Notes: generated by a model not told the origin, from the sequence alone. DNA of 64,000 bases from Nocardia sp. SYP-A9097 (GCF_009649815.1 NZ_WJIC01000008.1:186001-250000), one strand, 5' to 3'. Counted from the first letter of the stretch, positions 34,701 through 42,525 are shown. Program-made: numbers and translations.

Positions 34701-37700
34701 TTCCGGACGTTCGTCACCTGCTGCGGGTGCTCAGTCGCCGGTAGGGTTTCGGGCTGGCCGGTCCGCGGGCTGTCAGACTTGTCGTCGACCTTGTCGGTCG
34801 GCTGGACGGGTTCGGATCCCTCACGGGGCGCACCGGTTTCGCTGATGTCGTTCGTCGGCTCGGCCGGTTGCTCCGGGATCTCCTCCTCGAGCTTCTCGGG
34901 TGGCTTGGGCTCCGCTTCGAGGGTTGGCGGCACTTCTCGTGATTCGACAGGATCGACGGGTCGGTCACGCTCCGGGACCGGGTCGTCCTTGACGTGGCCC
35001 GGTTCGCGTTCGGAGGCCAGATCTTCCGGATGCGCGGGTGCGGAGCGGTCCGGGTCCGCGGCGGGTTTCCGCTTGTTCGGTTCGGAATCCAGCTCGTTGG
35101 GGCGGCGGCCTTCTTCCGCGCCGAGCTCCTCTGGCAGCCCCTTCTTGGTCGCATCCCAGAACTGTTCGTTGTAACGCCGCTGTACCTCCGCGCGCAGCGC
35201 TTTCTCCTCGGGCAACAGCGGTCGGTCTTCTTGTTTCGCAAGGGCTTTGAGATCGCGCTGCATCTCGAACATGGCATGCTCGTGTACCGCGATCGCGTCG
35301 ACATGACTCAAATGCACACGGAGCTCGGCGATATGGCCATTGGGCATCCGAACCTTCATCTGCAGATCTCGGTAGCCGGATGGTTCGGGGTGTTCGAATC
35401 GGTCCTCGAACGAGACGACCTCGATGCGAGGGTCGTTCGCGATCTTGTCGAGCGCCTTATAGGCCTCCGCGACGTCGGTGTAGACGATTTTCGCGCCGAC
35501 CAGGTCCGTGAGTCGCGAAACGTCGCCACCGTACTCACGAATCTTGTCCCAGGCCCGCGCCTCGTCTTTCGGCTCGGTGCGCCAGCCGGGCTTGCCGGTA
35601 TCTCCGGCGACATCGGTGACGACCTCGTTCAGGGCCGTCTGGGTCGTTTCCCACAGGTCGTACTGCTGTCGAAGGAATTCGCGCTGATACTCGGGGTCTT
35701 TGCGACGGCTCTGGTCGAACCCGGGCTGCGTTTTGTCGGCGACGCCCTTGTCGCGCACGGCATTTTGAGCCGCCTCGGATATCGCGCGCTGCTCAGCGGT
35801 GAGCGGTGTCTCCACAATGTGGACAGGGTCGGCGAGAGAGGCCTCCGGACCGCGCTCGTGAATCACTTCGAGGGCTTCACGCAGTATCGGCAAGCCCTCA
35901 GGGTGGATGAGCAGCGATGCCAGCGCCTTGGGTCGTTCGAGCAGCGAGCGCTCCAGGAACGGATTGTTCTGGATAGCCTCGACCAGTTCCGGGCGCTGTG
36001 GCAGGCGGTCGCGAATGACATCGCTCACCGGCGTCTCGACGTCGGTGACCGTGGTCGTAAGTCCGTGCTCGTCGGCCCGCGCCAAGGCCTCCGAAACATG
36101 CGGCTCGGTCAGATACTGTTCCGTGTCCCGTGGTGTGCCGACCGTTGCGGGTGATTCAGCCTCTGCGGCGGGCGCTTCTGAGTCCTTTGGGGGCGGGAGG
36201 TGTTCTTCCTCCGCCGCAAGTCGATTCGCTAGATCCGGGTTACGCTCATCCAGCAACCGCCAGGGGGTTTCCGAACGCTCGGGACCACTCATACCAAGCT
36301 TGTGAAGCAGATCTGCCAGATCCTCTCGCAGGCGGGGAAGCTCGGCCGCCCGTGCGGGATCGGTTTTGGCCCTTTCGATTTGGTAGTCGAGTGTTTTGAG
36401 CTCGGCGAAGCGGCCGCCGAGATGTGTAGTCATCTCCTCTGGGCGCTCGGTGACCGAGTCGCGCGGGATATCGGGATCCTGTTCGAGCCGGATCTCGGCC
36501 AGCTCGTGGGAGACCGCGCGGGCGACGTCCTCGGTACGGGCGCGGTCGGAGACGGTGACGTGGTAGCCCGATTCGTCAGGGGTGCGTTCGAATTCGGCGA
36601 CCACCTCGGGGCGGCTCACGGTGCCGACGTCGACCTTCACCTCGAGGTCTCGGCCGGTCAGATCGTCGTGGACGAGGAAGCGTTCGCCCTCTGAATCCCA
36701 ACGGACAGTGGGGGTTTCGACGTCAGGATGCTCGCCGGGGCCGCGCTCAGGGAGGATGCCTTCGAGGTTGTCGCTGATTTCGCGCAGCAGATCGTTGCGG
36801 GTGAGGTCGGGTTGGTCGTGGGGGCGGGCGTCGCCGCGGAAGTCGCCGACCGGGCCGGCCGCGGCGCGGGCTTGGTTGTTGCCGCGCGGGCCCTCGCCGC
36901 CGTTTCGTATCGGGGCGGCTCGGGGTGCCTCGGCTGCGGGCTCGGTGTAGGGCATCGGACCCACGAGCTGATCCACGGCAAGGTCGGTGGCGCGCCGATT
37001 CGCGTCGGTTACCGTGCGGTTCTGCGGAATATCGTCCGGGACATCGTTATTCGTGTCCCGTTTCGTGGTGTGGTCACCGGGACGGTCGCGGTCCGCGGGT
37101 GCTTCCGTACGCGGTGTCGAGTCTGGGGAGCCTGGCCGGTTTGGCGTGGCACCGTCCGCCTGCTGATCGGAACCTGTGGGTGCGAAGTCGGATGCGGACG
37201 GCGTTTCCGTTCGCGCGGGAGCGATGTCGGCCGCGGGCTTTATATCCGTTCGAGCCTGTGCGACGTCGGCAACGTGTGTCGGCGATGCCGGTGTGGCGGG
37301 CTCGGGGGTGAGCGGGCGGACCTCGGGTGTTCGTCCCGCCGGAACCTGCGCGGGCTTATCCTGCGCGCCCGCAGCGAAACTCGCCTTCTGCTCGGCGGGC
37401 GGGGTGTTGGCCGCGCGCGCCGAGGTGTCCGCCGCCGGACGTGCGGACGTACCGTCCTTTGGTCCGGTCGTCTCGCCGAGCCGATCGTTCGAGCCGACCG
37501 GTCGTGCCCCGCTGTCCGTCGGCTTCGTGCCGGTTTCGGTCGGCTTTGCGCTGGTATCAGCAGGTTTCGCGGTCTCCGAGGTGGGGCGGTTCGTTTCGCT
37601 TCCGCCTTGGCGGGTGTCCGTGTTCGACGGACCGCCCCGGTGTTCCTGTGTGTTCGCCCCGCCGTTGTTCGAAGGTTGGCCGTTCGCAGGCGAATTCACA

Positions 37701-38998
37701 TGCACTCCGCCGCCCTGCTGGCCGGCGTCGCCCCCCTGCGGATGGCCGATCTGCTCGACGGGCTTCTGATGCGTGTCCAGTCCCTGTAGCCCACCGGTCT
37801 TGTCCACGGCCGCAGGCTCCACGGTGGACTGTTTCAGACCGGCCTCGACGTTCGAGGTCCTGGCGTCGGCGGTTTGTTCGTGCAGTCCGTGCGCCCCGCC
37901 ACCCATGCTGCCCATCGCCAGTCCACCGGCGAGCAACTGCGTGCTGAAGCTCTTGTTGATCTTGTCGTCCCATTTCCAGTCATTGTCGTAGAGCTGGGTT
38001 CCGAGACCTGCGCCGTACATGCCGGCCGCGCCCGTGAGACCGCCGACCGTGCCACCGATGACGCCGCCCAGCGATTTCGGGAGTTGACGTCCGAACTTGT
38101 TGTCCAGCCCCTTGTTCAGCAGACCCAGACCCTTGTTGGTCAGGTCGTGCCCCGGCCCGCCGAGCGCGCCACCCGCGCCCCACTGCAGGCCGGTCTGGAA
38201 GGTCTGCTTGAGGTCGAAGCCGTCGTCGCGGTGATGCTCCATGATCTGAACGACCTGGGAGCCCGCGTCGAGCCCGGCTCCCATGACCCCGCCCTTGAGC
38301 GCCGCGACCGGGTAGCGGACGACCGCGGGGGCCTTGGCGATGGTCTGGTTCAGCGCCTTCCACTTGTCGAGCGGCGTGCCCAGCTTCTCGATTGTCGGTG
38401 CGAGCCGGTCGCCGATCTGCGCGAGCCGCTCACCGGCCGGCATGATGATCTCGCGAGACAGCGGTGCTGCCAGCTCTTTCAATCCCGACCGCGCCATGAG
38501 CGCACCGATTCGCTCGGTGACTTGCGCGGCGAATTTTCCGAGTACGGCGCGCGCCGCCGCGAGGTAGGGGGTGACCGCGGCCCATCCGTACAAAGACGCC
38601 AGCAGCGAATAGACCGTCCACAGCGTCAGCGCCGCGAAGATCTCCGCCTGGATCTTCGCGAACTCGATTTCGGTTGCGGTGGAACGCGCGTCGTGACCGA
38701 GATCTCCCAGACCCTCGATCAGCTTCGGGACGGAGTGGACGTCGTCGGCGTCGAAGAGCTTGGCGAACTCCGCGAGGATGGCGGTCGCGCCCTCACCCTC
38801 GTAGTACTGCAGAACCCGATTGGTGGTGCTCTTGAGCGATGGCTCGAGTTTTTCCAGTTCCGCAGCGGCATGTTTCAACGCGTCACCAAGAGCGAACAGT
38901 TGGTCCTGATCGCCCTTCGGATATGCCGCCCCGAAGTTGAGCCACTGCATCAGCCATGCGGGGAAGAGGTGATCCCCGGCATAGGTCGTCCACGCCAC
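28733..38998 (-). CDS. Giant multidomain type VII polymorphic effector
   Basis: 3421 residues. 1-380: WXG100-like/CpnT-type N-terminus (MAWTTYAGDHLFPAWLMQWL, glycine-rich hydrophobic stretch near 260-350). 385-725: disordered Pro/Thr linker. About 745-850: domain with HELAEIRL. 858-936: helical module copy 1. 1080-1280: RelA/SpoT-like domain (RLTDLVGAKIVYTDVAEAY, SGYRDLQMKVRMPNGHIAEL). 1480-1655: possible JAB-like domain (LHTHPEDRLPGPPSEHE). 1745-1985: zincin with HEFGH near 1878. 2020-2095 and 2113-2194: module copies 2 and 3. 2243-2376: caspase/C80-like cysteine-peptidase pattern (VHGD, LLSCHSGNDIGWA). 2685-2845: PD-(D/E)XK nuclease-like (DTIDIPVF, TLIECKG, RARQCTPEYT). 2860-3421: long Glu/Arg/Leu helical tail. 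It follows WXG100-like and YbaB-like genes, and small putative immunity genes follow it. Domain calls are by motif only. Confidence 0.85.
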   Translation of the reverse strand: MAWTTYAGDHLFPAWLMQWLNFGAAYPKGDQDQLFALGDALKHAAAELEKLEPSLKSTTNRVLQYYEGEGATAILAEFAKLFDADDVHSVPKLIEGLGDLGHDARSTATEIEFAKIQAEIFAALTLWTVYSLLASLYGWAAVTPYLAAARAVLGKFAAQVTERIGALMARSGLKELAAPLSREIIMPAGERLAQIGDRLAPTIEKLGTPLDKWKALNQTIAKAPAVVRYPVAALKGGVMGAGLDAGSQVVQIMEHHRDDGFDLKQTFQTGLQWGAGGALGGPGHDLTNKGLGLLNKGLDNKFGRQLPKSLGGVIGGTVGGLTGAAGMYGAGLGTQLYDNDWKWDDKINKSFSTQLLAGGLAMGSMGGGAHGLHEQTADARTSNVEAGLKQSTVEPAAVDKTGGLQGLDTHQKPVEQIGHPQGGDAGQQGGGVHVNSPANGQPSNNGGANTQEHRGGPSNTDTRQGGSETNRPTSETAKPADTSAKPTETGTKPTDSGARPVGSNDRLGETTGPKDGTSARPAADTSARAANTPPAEQKASFAAGAQDKPAQVPAGRTPEVRPLTPEPATPASPTHVADVAQARTDIKPAADIAPARTETPSASDFAPTGSDQQADGATPNRPGSPDSTPRTEAPADRDRPGDHTTKRDTNNDVPDDIPQNRTVTDANRRATDLAVDQLVGPMPYTEPAAEAPRAAPIRNGGEGPRGNNQARAAAGPVGDFRGDARPHDQPDLTRNDLLREISDNLEGILPERGPGEHPDVETPTVRWDSEGERFLVHDDLTGRDLEVKVDVGTVSRPEVVAEFERTPDESGYHVTVSDRARTEDVARAVSHELAEIRLEQDPDIPRDSVTERPEEMTTHLGGRFAELKTLDYQIERAKTDPARAAELPRLREDLADLLHKLGMSGPERSETPWRLLDERNPDLANRLAAEEEHLPPPKDSEAPAAEAESPATVGTPRDTEQYLTEPHVSEALARADEHGLTTTVTDVETPVSDVIRDRLPQRPELVEAIQNNPFLERSLLERPKALASLLIHPEGLPILREALEVIHERGPEASLADPVHIVETPLTAEQRAISEAAQNAVRDKGVADKTQPGFDQSRRKDPEYQREFLRQQYDLWETTQTALNEVVTDVAGDTGKPGWRTEPKDEARAWDKIREYGGDVSRLTDLVGAKIVYTDVAEAYKALDKIANDPRIEVVSFEDRFEHPEPSGYRDLQMKVRMPNGHIAELRVHLSHVDAIAVHEHAMFEMQRDLKALAKQEDRPLLPEEKALRAEVQRRYNEQFWDATKKGLPEELGAEEGRRPNELDSEPNKRKPAADPDRSAPAHPEDLASEREPGHVKDDPVPERDRPVDPVESREVPPTLEAEPKPPEKLEEEIPEQPAEPTNDISETGAPREGSEPVQPTDKVDDKSDSPRTGQPETLPATEHPQQVTNVRNEHPAKHVTHTTEVDGAAHDPAKEAPETGKQPPETSGPNTAPPGEDTRDMATHYKANSRMAGGQISFDELSPKAKHLVNALAEAEHIPLRPGEANADHLAELQKFSGYEHAIVQNKDGDLRLFRGKQTSSKIPEDLAGYRFILHTHPEDRLPGPPSEHERRLGFNTDSMRTDLEHKKSAHIEAVVSRDGQVRFFTNEGVLDLPPGEYPRGGPLNDRGYVVPVNSLETHPAGEGPAQRNISPHRSDEAPGPHSDPAQVAEPHGKETPGLEGTENVRAINLGDTSETPHGRAQPDPIETHPAEALPTQPHPAEGDWYAHKGDEWSGIDAKEIADKLKSDWGIDAPGFDHPDLHPEVFREYARAIEDMRSRYPDAKLPRITIEQLPEGAYNETVPRSHNGREYTDRIALSADYAFNPKEMAEHMAEDVMDGHLVPGSGDRPLHSMFLHEFGHVIDIEGQRQAEVTAESALEDYFTSSRGGMDKAAFDTWIDQLTDYSFLENGRLDPAEALAEAFANVEINGEAAPEAAKVLYWHLLDSANAHSMSPDGFTRIPKDAIARVFEPHRPDQPLSKPPEPEHRPAQGPQSSQDMREGFSELREQTKRVVAAFNDPARAAELPTLRAELADQFDRLGLRSPDSEATVWQRFHEHDPKLAEYLGEHGRGLLPPEAPAHTQPAHVDPDRPSTLTEHLKERLNEVQQRINDIVTAYRDPSRALELPGLRVKFGELVDKLGLRDQEAWVTAWDLFRQHDATVAQYVEQSHQHLLPTATDLAHAHLEPPGQQHPESHNEHSKDKPHLEDSEAPPHQEISESEPAELPVRHGTDRTALGDSPEVQRVYDNVRNEGEHDVIVHGDRFGKPTADAGFEIDPQKIVEAIRNNPNYVEGTPIRLLSCHSGNDIGWAQHIANELGVPVRAPSDLVGVRALPESPAALHTTAEWRTFHPTEIDGTTPQPTVHKPTDQPDRKLPNNAKDPRDNWDILSDEEATSRGRRERRVPESEWTIGPAGPYHAEVNAIQREANTVNRPYLEPAAPPSRANPDADRTANQSRDLNQASRTATPAPVDRSHVTPADPVGAPSRPESNQAVREAQEVNLVDHGAALQQVERPHVEPAELYRLPTDGPRPTPAVPDRYTELPSNAGNLVLGKEGLLHLPSDENPKETYRTLETGKPEGLLHHESDQEKTFRDKEFHLRDQSKPRSPFMNDHLGNSNEPTLYEPTPVRDEKYEISDSDAHEKLQADATRRAEQQKQRDPAAKVVYKHMPEFDINHINDLSGKKLEKRYLEHVKKIERMPDGDAKTEKMERLEELKENAKIYHTVGPEMVKTSKNMGDTAGKARAHDQSLHPNGVILESPGRFIDGRDTIDIPVFDRAEGDRPPTLTLIECKGVGSELGVADTDVGRARQCTPEYTARTLEAEKNLKLLLADTPESLRALGIDPNAPEVRRVLEARDEMMRAFQNGTLVYKVEKVHADLAKGDDGKPTYTVSVTTYSLERDGIAMVIENIAGVERVRTPILQLAKERELEIVRTIQDKRARILEGLSPAQREIVELALDAARDGRSTTAAQQFVLTHEVLGNVVRAMEEHGDLAQVSKSLTGAQEALARIGHLELESRMAILRELDLGPQSGVAKELLTLESDARNSVLTAQVQVLEHELINQSIAQVSDAREVPSKDRAKFLQHHLNLTREIESASAEGRPARELSDVREAFERVQQVSEHEREREARALETMGLSDRHGQLVQVALDQERARTLDKTQEALRREVVRQGMERAQQARGLELEPRNRALGKAQEVVREIDLAYQQHKDPNLARVQEAHEGLQRALEAERAREVNELERLQLGRQLTQQVTRELEVDRRSQVAPALDPLTREVQRQEHNRVFGPETGLQISVGAAKNFDARTYELCRELEPVGFDREKQAHVYEQGGREVEVPVNSEAQRLAQAAKELERGMALEVVQLRYQVSVGQAQEALAVLRERETQAAHATRARQLAGRERGHARER

Positions 38999-39021
38999 GT
39001 GTGGTCCCGTGCGCCGCTAGT

Positions 39022-39534
39022 TCACCACTCCGGGGCGGAGATGGAGGATCGGCCGGAGTGGTCGTGATCCCATTCCTCGACATTGGTGAAGCGAACGGCC
39101 GGTTCGGGTTCCGGCGCGGTGCGGTCGACCGAGCCTGGCGGTGCGGTCGACACTGTCGGCGGCGTCGGCATCATCGACCTGATGTCAGGCATGGCGGGGA
39201 AGAACTCCGAAAGCGTCGGGATGCCCGACTGCTCCTCTTGCGCGGTGTCCAGGATCTTCTGTGCCTTCTCCTGCACCTTGGCGGCGGCATCCTGAGTGGC
39301 GGCGGTGACGGCCGCGGCGATCTCGGAATACTCGAGATCGTCGATGTCATCGGAGAATTCGGTCTTGATGACGATGCAGTCGGCATTCACCGTGATGGTG
39401 ACTCGGCGCTCGGCCGCGTGCGCTGTCGCGGTGAGCCGAGCACGCTCCTGCTGTGCGCGGCTGATAGACGCGATGCCACCCTGCACCAGCTCCATCAACT
39501 CGGCTAGCTGTCCTTTGGCTGCTTCGTTCGCCAT
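39022..39534 (-). CDS. YbaB/EbfC-like protein upstream of the giant effector
   Basis: 170 residues. YbaB-like core in the first 100 residues (RVTITVNADCIVIKTEFSDD, then helix AAAVTAATQDAAAKVQEKAQ), followed by a Pro-rich, probably disordered tail. It starts 56 nt after the WXG100-like gene and ends 23 nt before the giant effector. The same EspC/WXG-effector-YbaB set occurs at 20.2-22.7 kb. Confidence 0.75.
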   Translation of the reverse strand: MANEAAKGQLAELMELVQGGIASISRAQQERARLTATAHAAERRVTITVNADCIVIKTEFSDDIDDLEYSEIAAAVTAATQDAAAKVQEKAQKILDTAQEEQSGIPTLSEFFPAMPDIRSMMPTPPTVSTAPPGSVDRTAPEPEPAVRFTNVEEWDHDHSGRSSISAPEW

Positions 39535-39590
39535 GTTTTCCTCCCCAGCCCACCAGGCAACCGCGACGGGCGCGTGGGCTCGTGTTCTGG

Positions 39591-39908
39591 CTAGGACTTG
39601 AAGCCGTCGGCGTTGACCTGTTCGGTCTGGTCGAATGTGTTCGCGCCCTGGCGCAGACCGCTCGAGTACTGCCGCAGCCGATCCGCCACCGAGGTGATCG
39701 TTGTCTCCAGAACGGGCTGCCGCTTGGTGTATCCGCCGTCACCGTCGGTGAACTGCCTACCGTATTCGTCGGCGCCCCAGCAGCCGTTATAGGCCTGCAC
39801 GGCGGTGTCGAGCGCAGCCTTGACGGTGTCCAGCGCGGACGCCACTCCATCGAGATCGGTTGCGGTCGAGCGCATCCCAGCTACTTCGACCTGCACCTTA
39901 TTGGTCAT
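39591..39908 (-). CDS. WXG100-like ESX substrate
   Basis: 105 residues, helix-turn-helix hairpin type. YNGCWGADEYGRQF gives the W-x-G-like turn at mid-length; both flanks are helical. ATG at 39908 follows GGGGGG; sequence upstream to 40001 lies outside the conserved fold. First gene of the giant-effector operon and probable co-secreted partner. No ESX membrane machinery is present in the window, so secretion must rely on a system elsewhere. Confidence 0.75.
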   Translation of the reverse strand: MTNKVQVEVAGMRSTATDLDGVASALDTVKAALDTAVQAYNGCWGADEYGRQFTDGDGGYTKRQPVLETTITSVADRLRQYSSGLRQGANTFDQTEQVNADGFKS

Positions 39909-40006
39909 GGTCAACCCCCCGGTGGCAATATCTGGAGCAAATTCTCGATGATCATATACGCCGTACAGCGTTGATGGCGACGCGAATACGGCCAATGGCA
40001 TTGCGC

Positions 40007-41230
40007 CTATTCGGGTCTCACAACACCGGCCAGCAGCAGTTGGTAATACGCACTATCGGTATCGGCTGCCTGGCCGGCGAGGATCGGAGTGGCAAACTGG
40101 CGGGTCACGGTGCCCGACTCCGCCGCGGCCACCAGTCCCGCCGCCGCGTCCGCGGAGACTCCCGCATTCAGCTCGGTGATCACGTCAACTGCGCTGGCAC
40201 TGGTCCGCACACCCGGTAGCGCGGGCTCCAGTTCGGCGGGGGCAGGCGACTCACCGCAGTGCCATGCCGCACCATCCCACCAGTAGCAAAACGACAGCAA
40301 TCCGTTCGCCGCACGGGGATTCAGCACGGGACCAGCGACCCAGTCCGGCGCACCCCGATATAGCTGCGGCATGGCAATCCCGCCGTTGTAGGCGGCGTCC
40401 AATCGCGGATCGTTCCACAGCCCACCCGACAGCACCGCACGACCGCGCGGAAGCAGATGCAGTGTGGATCCACTGCGCGAGGTTCCCTCGAACCAGCCCA
40501 GCGAGGTTGTGACCCGCGGCCCCCATTGCGAGTCCGCGGCCACGAACGCGGCCGCGATGGCCGCCCACCGCGCCCACATCAAAGGCAAAGCGGGAAGGTC
40601 GTTTTCGACCCGTGACGTGAATGCGCCGTCGCCCGCACGAGCATTCGCGGCATGGCTGGGCGTCCGGACCTGCCGGTCGTCATGCCCGATGTAAGCGGCC
40701 AGCCACACGGGCAGCCGTCGGCGCGAATATATCTGCAGATCCGCGAGATACGCCTGCGGCGGAAATAGGTGCTGATCCGGGAAAGGTTCCGCCCCATGGT
40801 CGTATTCGATCTGCGCCGAACCATTCTTGTCGACCGAGGCCAGCACCCGCCACCACGGCCCCTCCTCCAACTGCGCCGACTGATGCCGAAGCTCCCGCAA
40901 CAACTCGATGGCCCGCGCCGAAAGCGGCACCGGCACTGCATGCTTCTGATCCGACACCACAACCCGTGCCGCCTCATCACTGACGGTCATGGCCACGGCC
41001 GCATCCAGCCGATCCCACCCCGCCGGTAGCAACGCGAACAGCTCCGCGGCAACCTGGTTCACCAGCGGTTCCGGTTCAGCTGAATGTTCCTGCACGGCCG
41101 CCGAACCCACATCCGCGCCGACTCCAGCGGCCCCAGCCGCCACCGTCGGCTCGGCCATCCGGAACCCCACATCGGGCGATTCCACAGTCGAATTGTCCTG
41201 ACTCACACTGTCCTCGGTATCCACACCCAT
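40007..41230 (-). CDS. DUF600/YezG-like protein, putative immunity
   Basis: 407 residues. Residues about 55-170 resemble YezG/DUF600 immunity-type domains (VAAELFALLPAGWDRLD, WWRVLASVDKNGSAQIEYDH). The rest, with WAAIAAAFVAADSQWGP and CYWWDGAAWHCGE, is unrecognised. It sits upstream of and in the same direction as the WXG100-like gene, 98 nt away. It may be an accessory or immunity protein of the effector locus. The first 40 residues are acidic and disordered. Confidence 0.6.
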   Translation of the reverse strand: MGVDTEDSVSQDNSTVESPDVGFRMAEPTVAAGAAGVGADVGSAAVQEHSAEPEPLVNQVAAELFALLPAGWDRLDAAVAMTVSDEAARVVVSDQKHAVPVPLSARAIELLRELRHQSAQLEEGPWWRVLASVDKNGSAQIEYDHGAEPFPDQHLFPPQAYLADLQIYSRRRLPVWLAAYIGHDDRQVRTPSHAANARAGDGAFTSRVENDLPALPLMWARWAAIAAAFVAADSQWGPRVTTSLGWFEGTSRSGSTLHLLPRGRAVLSGGLWNDPRLDAAYNGGIAMPQLYRGAPDWVAGPVLNPRAANGLLSFCYWWDGAAWHCGESPAPAELEPALPGVRTSASAVDVITELNAGVSADAAAGLVAAAESGTVTRQFATPILAGQAADTDSAYYQLLLAGVVRPE

Positions 41231-41289
41231 CGAGCTTCCAGTCCGCCCGAATCTAGCCGATTCCCGGTGCTCGCGAAGCCCCGGCCAGT

Positions 41290-41535
41290 GACCTCAACGC
41301 TCGGGTGCGGGCGGCGTCCAGCGTTGCTGGGTCCGGTCCATGCGGTGACCGACGTCCAATCGCCGAAGGTGGGGATGTGTGGCAGAAGGTGTCGCCGAGT
41401 TGCCGCTGCACGACCGCGGGCCGGAAGTCGTCGCCGATTTCGACGAACATCATCGCACTGTGTTGAAGCTCGTCGATAGCCTCGCCGATTCGACCTTGCG
41501 CCCGACGTAATAGGCTGCGACTGCGGCGAATTCGC
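41290..41535 (-). pseudogene. Remnant of a TPR-containing gene
   Basis: On the minus strand, FAAVAAYYVGR in one frame continues in another as GRIGEAIDELQHSAMMFVEI and RPAVVQRQLGDTF, the pattern of tetratricopeptide repeats in actinobacterial regulators. The frame change near 41488 and lack of flanking coding sequence mark it as a fossil. The remainder of 41231-41668 shows no credible gene. Confidence 0.4.
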
Positions 41536-41668
41536 CCATCCTCCGAGTTCGATGCGGGAGGTCGCGTACTCGGAGACCGTATCTACTCGTGTAGAAGTCG
41601 TTGCGCCGCCCGCACCCGCGCGGCGGGCGTCCGCCGCCATCCTGTCAAGACCGGTTAGGCACCGAGCT

Positions 41669-41869
41669 CTATCGAACGTACAGATGCGCGTCGTAATAGC
41701 GCTCGATCATGCGCGCGGGGTCCCCGCGGAAGTTTCCCCAGTGATACTCATTCACGAAGCGGGTCGCGGTGATCCGCGCGCGGGTGGACAGCTCCCGCAC
41801 CTGCGCGAGCTGTCGATCGTCGAGCGGGCGGTCCACGGCGACGAACTCGTAGTACTGATACTCGCTCAC
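41669..41869 (-). pseudogene. Truncated gene of an actinobacterial family
   Basis: 66 residues: SEYQYYEFVAVDRPLDDRQL, RARITATRFVNEYHWGNFRG and RYYDAHLYVR then stop. I recall much longer proteins beginning this way (with DAHLYFANWG in the middle), so this is probably a 3'-truncated copy. GTG at 41869 has a good GGAAGG site. It could still be expressed as a short peptide. Confidence 0.5.
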
Positions 41870-41884
41870 GGGTGCCTTCCTTTG

Positions 41885-42222
41885 GATCCTTGGTGAATGG
41901 TATTGCGCGAAAACCGGACTCGTCACCTTGATGGAAGTAGAGCCGCCCGTGCAATTCGTCGCCCGCGGACATCACCACCCAGCCCCGACCGCTCACCGGG
42001 TGACCGTCGTCATCACCCTCCCAGCTGAATCTCACACCGTGTTGCCATGGGTGACAATCCATCTCGCCTTGAACCGCGATGATCGCGAATTCCCCAGTCC
42101 CATTTCGGCGGAACTCGATGTATCCGGGGCCTACGAGGTCGATGACGTCGCGGTCTCAGTCGTCCATCGCGACAATTCGCCAGCGGCCGAGCATGCCTTT
42201 CAGCGGGCGGCGCGTGGCGCTG
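41885..42222 (-). pseudogene. Gene interrupted by a nonsense codon
   Basis: Minus-strand reading MLGRWRIVAMDD, stop (TGA about 42155-42157), DRDVIDLVGPGYIEFRR, then GEFAIIAVQGEMDCHPW, VRFSWEGDDDGHPVSGRGW and GRLYFHQGDESGFRAI. The last segments are those of a small family of about 115 residues in which MDLWDxDxIDLVGP is usual, so the TGA probably replaces a Trp TGG codon. Its 3' end runs into the next remnant. Confidence 0.6.
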
Positions 42223-42309
42223 CTCCCAGCCATCGGGCCAGAAGGATATCTGGATTCACGGTGCAGGGATACATGGATTCGCGGTCCCAGCGGATCCGAA
42301 GTCAGGGCA

Positions 42310-42525
42310 AGCCCCGCACACGCAGCTCGGCGGTGATCCGTAGGTGCCGTGGGAGTCGATGTGCACCTGGTTGATCTTCACTTCCAGATCCGCACGCCGC
42401 TGCTGGCGTGAGGTCAAAACCGTTGCCGCCCTGCGTTTCACGTCTGGCAGTAGCCGGAGGAGGACACTTTCAGCAGTCGCGCCATGCGGGTGAGTGAGTA
42501 CCGTTGCCCCTGCGGGGTTTCAGTA
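42310..42525 (-). mobile_element. IS3-family transposase fragment
   Basis: Minus-strand pieces SLTRMARLLKVSSSGYC and RRADLEVKINQVHIDSHGTYGSP are typical of the N-terminal part of IS3-family OrfB (the HADSRGTYGSP region). Stops and a small deletion after GSP break the frame. No terminal inverted repeats or catalytic DDE core were seen. Confidence 0.65.

Noticed and set aside
34994..36154. 386-residue plus-strand open frame
   Set aside because: Antisense of the RelA/SpoT-like region; no family resemblance.
41203..41640. 145-residue minus-strand open frame
   Set aside because: Ser/Arg-rich reading of the TPR-gene remnant in the wrong frame.
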